Below are positions 23,821 to 35,826 of a DNA stretch of 64,000 nucleotides, in pieces. How positions within the stretch are numbered: position 1 is the stretch's first letter; the number at the start of each line of letters is the position of its first letter. The translations under genes were made by a program, and so were the position numbers. Below the pieces are notes generated by a model. It saw only the letters and a list, made by a program, of their open reading frames with translations. It was not told the DNA's origin and did not search any database. The DNA comes from Heloderma charlesbogerti (lineage: Eukaryota > Chordata > Lepidosauria > Squamata > Helodermatidae): assembly GCA_026122225.1 (NCBI GenBank), contig JANEZZ010001956.1:932501-996500 (forward strand). The letters run 5' to 3'.

Positions 23821-24819
23821 ATAAATGCAGATAGCCAAATACATGTAAAACAATTTAAGCATCCGTTATATTAAGATCATCTTTATTTTATGTTATTTAA
23901 ATGGTTTTATCCATTTACACTCAGCGCCTAGAACACCAGAAGGCAAGAGCAGTGAGCAGAACTGAGAGCAGAGAAATACCGCCCAGGGGCAATGGCAGCA
24001 TGTGCTACATGTGGGGAGCTGCCAGAATCTTAGTAGCCTATGAGAGCCCCCAACTAATGTCTGTCCTGGCGCCCCAATTTTCTAGCTCTCCAGTCAGAGC
24101 TGAGATGGCTGGAAGCTGCCGTTTACATTTCCCACAGTGCCCCTGAGCAACACTGTGTCAGGGGCATCGTGGGAATTAGTATTATTTCATAGATTTCTTA
24201 CATGCCTTTTTCAAAAAGAAAAAGACTCCAGGCAACTTACAACAAACTTAAAACATACAACATTTAAAACACCTAAAACAATTTCCACTAAAATACAACT
24301 TCCCCATTACGCAACTTAAACACCCCATAAAACAGGGGAGGACAACCACTTTTGGTCCAGGTGCTAGATTACTCTCCTCGACCAAGCTGGCGGGCTAGAT
24401 GACATGAGGGGGCAGGCCTTACCCCCTGCAGCCCTGCCTCCTTCCATGACATCATTTGCCCCCGCCTCAGCCACTTTTTTTTTAATCCCCTATGCAAAGA
24501 GAGGCATGGAGCTCCATGCCTCCCTCTGCATGGAGCTCTACACCTCCCTCTGCATGGAGAAAGGGATTCAGCTGGGGCTTGTGGGAGCCATCTCCTGCAA
24601 GCCCTGGCTGAAGCAGGCTACTCCTTCCTGGGATGTGAGTGGCGGAATCGGGCTCCTTCCACACCACTCACATCCCAATTGAGGCTCAAGTGGTGCAGGG
24701 GAATCCCCAGCTTACCTCTGATCTCTCTGATCAGAGATAACAAAAGAATTACCCCTTGTGAGCACCCTCCAAGAGCCAGATTAGGCCCACAGGCCAGAAC
24801 ATGCCCTCCCCTGCCATAA

Positions 24820-24855
<36 letters not shown>

Positions 24856-25080
24856 CATTTATACCCCATTTTTTCCCTCTTGCAAGGAACCCAAGGCGGC
24901 TTACATTATCCTCCTCCTCTCCATTTTATCCTCACAACAACAATCCTGTGAGGTGGTTGGGCTGAGAATCTGTGACTGGCCCAAAGTCACCCAGTGAGCT
25001 TCCATGGCCGAGTGGGGACTAGAACCTGGATCTCTCAGCTCCTAGTCCAACACTCTTGCCACTACACCACACTGGCTCTC
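24820..25080 (-). mobile_element. tRNA-derived SINE with (CAAT)n tail (copy 1)
   Basis: On the minus strand it begins agagccagtgtggtgtagtg, has a B box (ggttctagtcccc) and a body with cctcacaggattgttgttgt and aagccgccttgggttccttg. It ends in a (CAAT)n tail (24820-24855). Other copies lie at 31733-31978, 32408-32564 and 51068-51230. Confidence 0.85.
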
Positions 25081-26062
25081 CACCACAACTAAAATGGTGG
25101 TCTCCTGCTGTCCTCCACCCGGGTGCTGACTGGAACATGCAGTTGTTGCCATCCACCCATGCGGTAAACCTGCCAGGGGGTCCCACCAACATAGGATGGG
25201 TTGGTAAACAGGTTTGTTTGCTCTAACGTATCAGGAATGAAGAAGCAGTTGTAAAGCAAGGAATGGCTCTGGTAGGGCAAATGGGGAAGAGAATATACAT
25301 GGTTGTCCAAAGGGGGCCTCCTGCAAAACCATTAAGTGCAGGGTCTTCAGTTATCTAGATGTACCACTGGATAAGGCTTGCACAGTTTTCCTTATTGCCA
25401 CAAGTAAAGGGGATAGAGACTTTATGCAATGAAAGCTGAACATTCAGGAACAGGGTCTGGGACGGACAATACCTCCCCTCTCCCTGAAGTCCCTGGCCAG
25501 GACTATGGCCTTGTCCACTGTTTACTTCTTAATACTGGACTTGGCTCCTTGAGTCATATATATATATCACACCCACGTGGAACAATGTCTTCTATCTTCA
25601 GATTGGTACATACATCCATGAACACTTAATTTAATCAAACTGAAACTTCCAGCATCTTTAACCACCCCAAAAGACAGGAAATCAGAAGTCATGACATCTG
25701 ACTGATGCCATGAAATCTGCTTTCATTACAATTTGCTCTGATACTTGGATTGTACCATATCGGGTAGTGTCTCATAAGATCAGTTTCTTCGCAGCAATCT
25801 AGACAGATCTATCTTTCGTCCCATAATGGTTTACAGAACTCCACCCATGAGATTTTTTTCCAGTCTCCTTTGCAAATTATAGATCCAGGCACAGGAGAAG
25901 CACTGTGGCTACAAGAGTGGAGGAGAAGGGAAAAGGTTGACCCAACTGCTGTGCTGACTACATATTCTGAATTTATCAATGGGAGAATGATATATCTTGA
26001 ACATGGAATAATTTGAAAGGAAATTCACAATCCCTGAGGCAGCATGCAGAGGAATTGGTGCA

Positions 26063-26218
26063 AAATGCTTATTTGAATGCCTTCATATTAAACTGACCCC
26101 AGGGTGGCCATTTGCTGCTTTGCTCCACGCAGCATATGACTTGGACTAGGCCTGTACAAACATAAATAAATGGATGTAATAATGTCAGTTTAACATCAAG
26201 GCATTCAAATAAGCATTT
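26063..26218. mobile_element. Foldback element with 35-bp inverted arms
   Basis: The arms 26063-26097 and 26184-26218 are inverted repeats with only a few differences (aaatgcttatttgaatgcct versus its complement aggcattcaaataagcattt). The loop is about 86 bp. I do not recognise the family, and no clean target duplication was seen. Confidence 0.7.
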
Positions 26219-26264
26219 CCCCCCCCAATTTCCTCTTCTGCATATTTTTCTCCCATGGGTGAAA

Positions 26265-26705
26265 AAGCACGTTAGGGAGGATGATGAACCTACCTGCACA
26301 CTATGTTCATCATCTAAGGCCCTCCTCCAGGTGCCTTCTCCGAGGGGGGCTCGGAAGGTAGCAACAAGTGAGAGGACCTTCTTGGCAGTGGCCCCCCAAT
26401 TATGGAAGATATGATCTTCCCAATGAGGCCTGTCTGGCACCAACATTGTTATCATTTCAGCACCAGGTTAAGACCTTCCTCTTCTCCCAGGCATTTGGCA
26501 GCATGTGATGAGATTTTATTCAGGTCCTGAATTTTTCTTATTGTTGATGGTTTAAAATTGTTTTAGATATATGTGTGCCTCTGCGTCTGTTTATGTGTTT
26601 GTATGTAAATGGTTTTTAGAATGTATTTTTAAGGTTTTAATTTTTGTAAACCACTCAGAGAGCTTTGGCTATTAGGAGGTATAGAAATGCAATGAATTAA
26701 ATGAA
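26265..26705 (+). mobile_element. L2-like LINE 3' end
   Basis: It contains gtggccccccaattatggaa, ccaggttaagaccttcctct and tctcccaggcatttggcagc, then the tail ttaatttttgtaaaccactc agagagctttgg and an A-rich end. These are the C-terminal codons and 3'UTR of an L2-like LINE; the frame is broken. Confidence 0.7.
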
Positions 26706-27031
26706 ATTTTAAACCTGAAAACAGACTGCTTAAGCAACCTTTCTCTATGTACCCATCTTCCACACAGGGTCTAACTACATGTCACATTAACTGTGCGGCT
26801 TGCAAGCAAAATCCTGATGTAAGTTGCACACACCCCCTCTGCCGCCTCATGTGCACATGCTGAAATTAGCAATAGAAAAAAAGTTCCCACTGGCTTCAAT
26901 AGGAGCCCCCCCCCCCATTACTAATTGCAGTTCTGGGGCAATTTCAATCAGGATTGCAGCTGAGGATGGAAAGGTTAAACCACTCCTCTTACCAGAAAAA
27001 AATCCATTATGGAAGAAAAGACAGAATAACT

Positions 27032-27257
27032 GGGTTTGCACAACACACTAACCCACACTCAGTGGTTGAGCGTGGGTTGTTTGTTGAACTGTGGGTTAGT
27101 ATGTTGTCTGAACCCAAGACATTTTCCACAGGGTGGCTTGTTAACCATGCAATGTGGCATATTTTTCTCAAACAAGCCACCTTGCGAATCCATGGTTTGC
27201 TGTTGTGTTGTTCAGAGTGGGTTTGAGTGTGGGTTAGCATGTTGTGTGAACAGCCCC
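27032..27257. mobile_element. TIR-bearing MITE (GGTTTGCACAACA type)
   Basis: The left end gggtttgcacaacacactaa plus cccacactca and the right end tgagtgtgggttagcatgtt plus gtgtgaacagcccc are inverted. A related element lies at 61136-61493. Confidence 0.65.
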
Positions 27258-27696
27258 AATAGCTACACAATGCCTTTTGAATAGGCGGTGTGAGGAGCCC
27301 TCCACCTGGAAGCAACCACTTTTGCAGCATACAGATTGGTATCATGGAACTAGGCCAGCCTTCTCCAATCTGGCACCCTCAAGATGTGTTGGGGAAGGCT
27401 GATCTAGGTATAAAAGAGAAACCCTTCAATTTCTGTAAAAAAACAAAAAACAAAAAACCCTCCGCTTACCAAAGCAATATTGATGGTTCTGTAGAGATAG
27501 CTCTCGGATTGACGAGGACAACATCTTTTATTTTTAAGGATCTCCTAGTTTCCAGAAGGTCCAAACTAAGCAAGGAACAGGAAAGAAAAAATAGTTTTTC
27601 TTGGTAGAAAAGCCATCTTTCTGCCTCAGAATAAAAATCACAGTTCTTCCATTTTTGCAATATCAAAACTGAAAGCGCTACTGGATGGATCTAGAT

Positions 27697-27905
27697 CGGT
27701 GGTGGCTGGTGATTCCTATTTCGGTGGGGTAGTAAATCCGCTTGGGTTTCAGCCAGAACCAGTCAGAAGTCTAAAGAAGCTATCCATCGTTCTGAACCCC
27801 TTTGGGGGGCTAGGATTCAGCAGCATGGCTAGCTCCTTCAGAGTTCTGACTCAAACCTAGAGCAGACTCCACCCCACTGAAATGGGAGCCCCCCGCCTCC
27901 ACAGA
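27697..27905. mobile_element. hAT-like MITE, family H1 (copy 1)
   Basis: The 209-bp element is flanked by the 8-bp stretches ATCTAGAT (27689-27696) and ATCTCAAT (27906-27913), 6 of 8 identical. Internally it shares gggtttcagccagaaccagt and agagttctgactcaaaccta with the perfect copy at 32994-33172. No coding region. Confidence 0.65.
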
Positions 27906-28598
27906 TCTCAATGCAACTCCGCTTATGGTTCTTTGTGTTTAAACCAGAATTGGACAGGACAGCCCTTAGAGAATGCCTTCACACAGAGGGCTGTCTTCTG
28001 GCAGTCTTTCAAATAGAGAACTGTCCTCTGTAAAAGAGAACACATGGCCACCCTAGCTGCGTTTGTCCCTTGCACAGATGTCCATCCATTTCACAAACAA
28101 GCTACACTGAACTGCAGAGTCACCCTTTGAAAGAGTTTTCAAAACTCCCCGTGTTTACGTTTTGTAACCCTTACTAATGGGGTAAGAAATACTCAACTGC
28201 CTGGGGTGCATGCGGGATGCAGCTTTTATCATATACTTTGTTTTAAACTGTTTCTTTTCTATTCTTCACTTGACTCAGGAAGTCAACAAACAAAACACAC
28301 ATTACAATGATAACTCAAACAACATTGGAGCACACAGTTCCTTCAGGAATACAACTGCCAGGCCCAAGTAATTACAGGTGAGAGGGAGCAGCTGTCAGCT
28401 AAAGCTGACCAGGGGACTGGAAGCAGAGCAATTAACTTGAACTGAAAGATAAAGCACCTGAATTGCCTATGAGGCCACAGGTGTTACAGATGCCTCATTT
28501 CAGGGTTTGGGGAGAGGGGCAGCAAAGAGATATCAGGAAGTTATGGGGGGGATTCTAAGTAGGATTCAAATGCACCTACTCATTTTCCACCCGCCCAT

Positions 28599-28624
28599 TC
28601 ACTCACTCACTCACTCACTCACTC
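28599..28624 (+). repeat. (TCAC)n microsatellite
   Basis: About six copies of a 4-base unit (actc). Confidence 0.9.
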
Positions 28625-28828
28625 CATGAAACCATCCACCTTAAAGAGGTCATCTGGTTATACAAAGTAATATGGTGATCTAATGCTGGGCCAGAAGGAG
28701 GGGGGTAATTCAGGGTGAGCTTAGAACTGAGGCTGCTTGAAAGATGAATTGCTTCCCATTCTGTTCTTGCCTCCCTTTCAAAAAAACCTGACAAACTTAT
28801 TGGACAAGAATCTTGTGTCACTTTAAAG

Positions 28829-28959
28829 CCTTCCTCAGTCTGGTGCCCTCCAGATGTGTTGGACTACAACTCCCAGAATCTCCCAGCCATCAGGCTGGCT
28901 GAGCGATTCTGGGAGTTGTAGTCCAACACATCTGGAGGGAACCAGACTGGGGGTGACTG
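28829..28959. mobile_element. Near-perfect hairpin MITE, 45-bp arms
   Basis: Arms 28836-28880 and 28905-28949 are complementary at 44 of 45 positions, with a 24-bp loop. The core ggactacaactcccagaatc is a very common squamate hairpin repeat. The flanks CTTTAAAG (28821-28828) and CCTTAAAG (28960-28967) look like an 8-bp target duplication with one change, as in hAT elements. The surrounding sequence is itself a repeat that the hairpin split. Confidence 0.85.
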
Positions 28960-29978
28960 CCTTAAAGAGTCACCAATTTATTGTGCCATAAGCTTTTGTG
29001 AATGAGAGCCCACTTCATCAGATGCATGGAATGTCAGCCTGAGTTGGCAGATACACACAGGCACACATGAGTGTAGGGAGAAGAAAAAATGTTGTATCTC
29101 TCTGCCAAATCAGGATGACATTCCAGGCATATGATGAAGTGGTCTCTGCTCCACAAAAGCTCATGCCATAACATACTTCGTTAGATTTTAACGTGCTGCA
29201 GGACTCCTCCTTGTTCTAGAAACTTTTGTCTGTCTCCAGTCTAACATACAACGAATTCTTATAGGACCTGGCATTACATTTGCAAAACTGCCTTCATTTT
29301 TGTCATTCAAATGAGATTAACAGCTTGAGACAGCCATAGAACACGCATAGGCACATCTGAAACAAAGAACACAAGATATACAAGACAACCTGCCCCCAAA
29401 GCCGCTCATGTGCAGAGACTTTGTACTAATATTTCACTACTGTGCTGTGATGGGACAACTCAACTTCTCTATGGAAAGGAATGTGCGTGCAAATGCCAAG
29501 ATAACAATGACAGGCAAGATTTACCTTGCTCACTCAGCAAGGTAACATGGAAGGACTGAGCTGGAGATAGCTATGCTTACAAACTTGTAGTTGTTTAATA
29601 CCCCTTTAACTGGCATGTCTTTCCTCAAAGAATCTTGGGAATTGTAGTTTGGGAAGCATGCCGAGACTTTTCCATTAAACCTTCCTAGCATTTTTTTTTT
29701 ACAGAACTACTATTCTCATGGGTCCCCCAAGAAGAAGGAATGACTGTTAAACCACTGTAAGTCGGTAGTAATGTGGCCAGTTGCAAAAGAGGAGAGGACA
29801 CCTGCCCCTTTAATAGAGTGACAAGTTACACCTGCTGAAATTCCCTCTTCTATAGAACTATTAAAGGGAAAGGAGACCTGTCCTCTCTTACATCTGGCCA
29901 CCTTCGGTCTGTCTACATCTAATAGTCTTCAGAAGAGCCGAGAAGTAAGACAGGGGCATCATTGGCTGTAGCATATAC

Positions 29979-30213
29979 CAGTGGCAGCTGGTGCTCACTA
30001 GGGCTGGTGGGGTGGACGGTAGTGCAGATACTCAGTTTTCTACTGAGAGAGTCAGAAGACAGCAGGAAAAGATCATGTGTGGCGATCAGCAATGGTATGC
30101 CGTGCATTGGAGCAAATGTACCTGGTCGGGGGGGGGGGTGTCTCTGCCACAAATGGGTGGGGGAGAGGCAGAGTGTTACTGCCCTATTTGCCCCATATAT
30201 GGAGCCACCTCTG
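29979..30213. mobile_element. hAT-like MITE, family H1-related (copy 2)
   Basis: It starts CAGTGGCAGCTGGTG and ends GAGCCACCTCTG, flanked by GCATATAC and GTATACAC (6 of 8 identical). The 5' end resembles the copy at 32994. The interior is diverged. Confidence 0.5.
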
Positions 30214-30305
30214 GTATACACACACATTTCTTTTGTCCCACTATATCTCTGGTTAAAAAGGTCTTAAAATGCTACAAAACCTGATTGCTTGGGGTGATCA
30301 TAATC

Positions 30306-30515
30306 TGTGAACACAGAGGAAGCTGCCCTATACCAAGTCAGACCTTTGGTCCATATAACCCAGTATTTTCAACACTGGCTGGCGGCAATGGCTCCCCAAG
30401 GTTTCAGGCAGGAGTCTTTCCTGGCCTTACCTGCAGACGCCAGGGATTCGACCTGGGACATTTTGGATGCAAAACATGTGAACTACCACTAAGCTATCGC
30501 CCTTTCCCTATTATG
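30306..30515 (-). mobile_element. tRNA-derived SINE, second family (copy 1)
   Basis: On the minus strand it has a tRNA-like head with gcaaaacatgtg-type anticodon region and B box (aggtcgaatccctgg). A body follows with ccattgccgcc and ctggttat, ending agggcagcttcctctgtg. The same family is at 30778-30992 and 59884-60066. Confidence 0.6.
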
Positions 30516-30777
30516 GGCAATAGACTAGAGACAATGATGCCTGTATCATAGCATTCTTGGGGAAAGGGACCGGGAGGGGGAGGGGTAGTGTCTTTCTCTG
30601 GTTTAGATTTCCCACTAAGAAATTAGCTTTTTCCTCCAGCTTTTTGCTTAGCCCCCCACCCCTGCTTAAATGATTTCCTACATCTCAAAATGGATCACCG
30701 TCATCAAAACCAGAGAGAGTTCAGAGAGGGGGATTGTTTAGCCATCGCTCTCCCAGCTTTAAAGGCAGAGATAGGGA

Positions 30778-30992
30778 GAGACTGCAGCTAGGTGGTAGAG
30801 CACCTGGCTGGCTTTCATGCAGAAGGCCCTAGGTTTAATCCCTGGCATCTCTGCTTTAAAAAAAAAATCAGGTAGCAGGTGATGGGAAAGACCTCTGCTT
30901 GAGACCTTGGAGACCAGCTGCCAATCAGAAAACAAGACAGAGCTGGATGGACAAATACTCTGATCTGGTATCAAACAGCTTCTTATGTACCC
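30778..30992 (+). mobile_element. tRNA-derived SINE, second family (copy 2)
   Basis: The head ctaggtggtagagcacctgg, B box aggtttaatccctgg and tail acagcttcttatgtacccat match the copy at 59884-60066. Confidence 0.7.
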
Positions 30993-31101
30993 ATCTTAAG
31001 GTGAGGGTACTGCTACTTAAAACTATACCAAAAGAAAAAAGACACATCAGGATTGCTCAAAGTAACCTCCTCCTCACAATCCTAGGATGGGAGAACATAA
31101 A

Positions 31102-31123
31102 TAACAACAACAACAACAACAAC
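31102..31123 (+). repeat. (AAC)n microsatellite
   Basis: Seven AAC units. Confidence 0.9.
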
Positions 31124-31732
31124 ATACCCAGTTCACAATACACACATTTTTGCCACTTACCACTGGAGAGGCATCTGCAAGAAACAATAATCACTTGTCA
31201 ACAGAGAAGTGGATGCAACTGCAGCAACAGGAAAGTACAATGATGTATGTGAGATAAAAGGCAGATGTGCTGAGCATGGAACGGCAGCTGCTCTCCATGC
31301 AGCTGCGGTTGGCACTTGGCTGTTGCTCTCTATGCCACACCTGCTAACCCACAGAGTGTTTCAGGAAGCACAGCCTGGGGGTTTCTTTTGTTTCGACTCT
31401 GAGAGTTCGCTAGATCTCATGCAACACAACTTCCACCTGGAGCCCAGCAAGAGCACAGGGGGATTAAGCAGCAAAAGGTTCAAGGTGAACCCTGAAAGAA
31501 AAAGGCACACATACATCAGGGAAAGGGTCACACCACAACATGCTTATAAGAAAATTCTAGCATGTGCTGAATAGCATGCTCCCGCTGCACTCACGTCCCT
31601 CCCTCCCCCGGAGAAGACGGACCTAGAAGAATTATAAGTAGGGACAATTGCAGTAATGATGTGCAACAAACCAACTGAAACGTTAACCTTTTTCCTGGCA
31701 CTAAAAACGGACATCAAAGTATTGGTACTGTT

Positions 31733-31978
31733 TTCATTCATTCATTCATTCCATTTATATCCCACATTTTTTCTACCTTAAGGAACCCCAGGCGGCATAC
31801 ATAATTCTCCTCTTCCTCCATTTTATCCTCACAACAACAACCCTGTGAGGTTGGTTGGGCTGAGAGTCTGTGATGGGCCCAAAGTCACCCAGTGAGCTTC
31901 CATGGCTGAGTGGGGACTAGAGCCCGGATCTCCCGACTTCCAGTCCAACACTGCAGCCGCTACACCACACTGACTCTG
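31733..31978 (-). mobile_element. tRNA-derived SINE with (ATTC/GAAT)n tail (copy 2)
   Basis: Same family as 24820-25080. The head is at the high end (agtcagtgtggtgtagcggc in sense), the B box is ggagatccgggctctagtcc in sense, and the tail lies at 31733-31750. Confidence 0.85.
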
Positions 31979-32407
31979 AATGGTTTTCAGCCATTCTCTC
32001 AAACCTGGATTTAACAGCCCTGTTAATTCTGTTGCAAGCCCACTGGTAAGAGAAAATTCTGCTGAAGGATGAAGAAATGGCAGCTGTCTACATTGCAAGA
32101 GGAGCATTCACCTATGCTTGCCATGTTGATGACATAGAACACTAACCCTAGGGTGGCCATCTGTCCATCTCACTGTGGTGAGAGGTAATGTATTGCTATT
32201 TAAATTATCGTGTGTGCACACGCACGCACACACACTAATTAGCACATGCAAATTGTATTCAAATTGCCATTATCTTTTGCCCTCCTTTTTGTAGGTTCAT
32301 AACTCAGTTATTGCCTATGACATGCCAGAGCCGTAAAATGGAAGGAAAAGAGAAGATGTTGCTTCTTGCTAGCTGTGTTGAAGGGTGCTTCCAGAAATGA
32401 TACTATA

Positions 32408-32564
32408 TTTTTTATTTATATTCATTTATATCCCACCTTTTTTCCTCTTGCAAAGAACTCAAGGTGGCTTACGTGGTCCTCCTCCTCTCCATTTTATCCT
32501 CACAACAACCCTGTGAGGTGGACCAAAGTCACCCAATACTAACTGCTATACCACACTGGCTCTC
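32408..32564 (-). mobile_element. tRNA-derived SINE with internal deletion (copy 3)
   Basis: It has the tail and body of 24820-25080, but the segment between the B box and aagtcaccca is shortened. Confidence 0.75.
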
Positions 32565-32926
32565 CAGTTGTGCCTTGCCCTGGATAAAAGGGTAAGCCTG
32601 GATTATTAGTTGCCCACAGCTATACTGAGAACCACAACACAAAAGTGATACTGGCTTGTCCCAGCTTGAGAGGCATTGCTGATAACTGCCCCCAAGAACT
32701 CATGAGGACACAGTGGTCATAGCTCTGCTCTGGTGAGACGTCTCCCAAATCCTGAGAACATAAGAGCCATGCTGAATCAGCCCTGAATCTCCCATCATCC
32801 AGCTTCACCAGATCACCCTGAGGACTAGTATTACAAGACAGGGAGACATTACCCTCAGGTACTGCTTGTGGGCTTCCCAGAGGTACCTGGTTGGCTGCTG
32901 TGGGAACCAAATGCTGTTCTACATAG

Positions 32927-33255
32927 GTCAGCCTTCCCCAACCTGGTCCCCTCCAGACGTGTTGGACTGCAACCATTCCATGCAACTCCCATCCAGTGGA
33001 TGCTGGTGGCGCCAATGCAGTATGTGTGGGGGTGAATCCACTCTGGGTTTCAGTCAGAACTCTACTTCAGCTTCCACACCTTGGACAACTCCTTTAGAGT
33101 TCTGACTGGTTCTGACTGAAACCCAGAGCAGATTCACCACCCCACTGACATCAGAACCATCAGCATCCACTGCTCCCATCATTCCAGTGTCCATGTGGAC
33201 TGGGAATTATGAGAGTTGGTCCAACAAATCTGAACGGCACCAGGTTGGGAAAGAC
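32927..33255. mobile_element. Hairpin repeat split by a hAT-like MITE
   Basis: The outer element has the ends cagccttccccaacctggtc and its complement near 33250 (ggcaccaggttgggaaagac), the family of the hairpin at 28829-28959. Its middle is interrupted by the element at 32994-33172. Confidence 0.7.
32994..33172. mobile_element. hAT-like MITE, family H1 (copy 3), perfect 8-bp duplication
   Basis: The 179-bp element begins CAGTGGATGCTGG and ends CCATCAGCATCCACTG, giving inverted ends of about 16 bp. It is flanked by the exact 8-bp duplication CTCCCATC (32986-32993 and 33173-33180). Inner inverted repeats (tgggtttcagtcagaactct and ggttctgactgaaacccaga) continue the symmetry. An 8-bp duplication with CA...TG ends is the signature of hAT transposition; it is non-autonomous. 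Confidence 0.88.
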
Positions 33256-35202
33256 TAAGATTGGCCTTTGGTCTGATCCAGCATGGTTCTTCTTACATAT
33301 ATTTGTAAAGAAAGCAAACATTACAGAAATGCCATATGTCTCCACTGCTCTCTCCTCCAAAGGAGACTGAACTTGAGTGGTTCTGCTCTGGAAGTTTTCA
33401 CTGCCCAGGAAAGTAAGAAGTGAACAACTGTAAGACTGGATCTATTTTCCTGTCTGTGTGTTTGTGGCTGGGTGAGTGTCTTTGTGTGTTCAGGCGTGTG
33501 AATTTGTGTTTGAAGTGTATGCTTTTTCATGCCCCATTTTAGATGCTGTTCTTTAGAAACAAATAACCAAACAACCATATTTTTGTGGTTTACGCTAGCC
33601 AGTTCACATTAAGCCTAGTACATAGAGTGATATTGCTATTTGGAATGGTCCTAGTTCCACAAAATTGGGACCTACATAAAATTGCTGCCAGATGTAAATA
33701 CTCAAATTATTACCTCACTCTATTGGCACAGCCAAAACTTGATTCCTTGTGCGGTCAATAAAAGTCACATTAGAATATTGCCATTATTAAATCTTAATAC
33801 AAAGTTTCAGAAAGTATTTATGAAAGCTATTCAAGTAGACGCTGTCCTCTTCAGTTCGGTTGGGATGTGCTACCTCATGCCCTGATCCTATGGAAGAAAG
33901 AAAAATCCCATCAAAAGAAAGTCCCATTTCCAAGCAAATGTGCATAGAATTGAATTCTGTGCCTACTGAATTCAGTGAGACATACTTCTGAGTAAATATG
34001 CATAAGAGATTGCACTGATAAAAGTACTCTTGAAATAAATCTCAGTTGATGAATATGAAAGATTGCTTCCTTTCTTGGTAGGTTTTGTTGTCACTGAGAA
34101 AAGCAAACAGAGCGAGAAGAGATTCCTCATCAGATATGGGTTGTTTTTCTAATCTTGATGCAAATTATAAAGCAAAATAAGTGTATGGCTTTATTTTCAT
34201 CCAGAAAGATCATTAGCAAATTACAGTTTATACCAGGAATTGTGTATCTAAGATTTTGAGTGGAGAAGGGCATGCACATTTTAATAGTTGCTCTTATGGA
34301 CACTTGATGCAAAAAGTTAGTTTTCCTTCTCCCCCTCCATCCTCCATCTAATGCAGGGGTCAACAACCTTTTAGGACCCATGGGCACATTTGGGAATTTG
34401 AGACCGTGCTGTGGGTACCACCACAAAATGTCTAATCAGCGGGTCGCCGCTTTGGTGTCTACCTTTCATATCTATGGATCTTAGGCTGAGTCTTATTCAG
34501 AAAAAAACACTTGTTTCGTGTCTATTGGAAACCGCAATTTCTCTTTAATAAGGGATTGTCTAATTTGGCTAATTGCTGATGGTGCAATACAGCTAATGCT
34601 TGTTTGAAATATCTGTTTTGGCAATGTCCAGTACTTGCTTCTTTGGGGGAGGAGGTTATTACACAGATAAATTTTGTACTGGAACAGTCATTAATATTCA
34701 CTGAGGTACATGCTCTTTTACATTATTTACCCGCTTCATGGAAATTAACAAATACAAATTGCTAGTGCAAATGGATTCTCTGCACCCTTTTGACAGTTAA
34801 AAGACTGACATTACAACAATGGAAGGATAAACAGTCACCTCCCATAAGCAATGGATTGAGGACCTTACAACGCTTTCAATATTTGAACGAGTGTCAAATA
34901 GATCCCACCTTCAAATAGATACTCATTTGGATATTTGGTCCATTTTTGTTGGAACCTATGTATAATTGCTAGAAAGTTGTAGGCATTTCATACAAATCCA
35001 TGTATGCATATTTAAAACGTGGGGCAAATTAATTTTAAAATTTGGGGGGGTGCCCATTGGCACCACTTTGGGGATCCATTCATGGGTGCCATTAGAGGTG
35101 CCCACAGGCATTATGGTGGCTGAGAGCACCTAGTTAGGGACCCCTGATTCAATGAGCTTACGAAAAAGGCATCTCACCATACTGCAGAAGACTGTGACCA
35201 GG

Positions 35203-35571
35203 GGCTTTTCTAAATAAGACTTTCTATCACCATTTTATCAGGCTTCTGCTTCCAGATTCTTTGTGAGATTAAAATTGGCTCCTTCGCACATGTTCTTTTC
35301 CCAGGGGTTTTCTTTCTCTGCTTTTCTATATGTTCCATTACACAACCACTAGGTGGTGCTGTGGTATAGCAGAATTGCACAAATACACTAGGGTTTCATG
35401 CTGTCATTCATGGATATACCAGACATTCCTCATTAGGAACACACACATGCTAAAATGGTTCCAAACTATAGGAGAGGCCCTGGAGGAGGATGACATTGTT
35501 TAAAGCACCTGCAAACTGTTATGAGTGAGGAATCAGAAGTGCCTAATAAACGCCTCATGTAGAAAGGCTCC
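35203..35571. mobile_element. TIR-bearing MITE (copy B)
   Basis: Same family as 4628-4986: left end ggggcttttctaaataagac, right end cgcctcatgtagaaaggctc, shared core ttccattacacaaccactag. Confidence 0.6.
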
Positions 35572-35776
35572 AGGAAACCTGTGTACCTGCTTGTTCAGTC
35601 TGGTACCCAAGTGCTAACTGTTGATGAGCAACAGTTCTTATGGTACTTTTTCCGTAAACCAGAATTGGACAAGACAGCCCTTCAAATAGAGAGGCTGGTC
35701 CTCTGACACACCTTCAAACAGAGAACTGTCCTCTGTAAAAGAAGACACATGGCCACCCTACCAAATGTGCTTTTCC

Positions 35777-35778
35777 AA

Positions 35779-35826
<48 letters not shown>
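35777..35826 (+). repeat. (GAAA)n microsatellite
   Basis: About twelve GAAA units, uninterrupted. Confidence 0.95.

Noticed and set aside
28590..28630. CRISPR-like short repeats
   Set aside because: They are plain microsatellites in a vertebrate genome.
31157..31190. Micro-exon on the minus strand (acceptor, ATGCCTCTCCAGTG, donor) as ATP8B4 start exon
   Set aside because: The phase does not fit the exon at 22485-22543, and the peptide is unlike the ATP8B4 N terminus.
32620..33015. 131-codon minus-strand frame
   Set aside because: It runs through a CR1-like scrap and a hairpin repeat; no conserved block.
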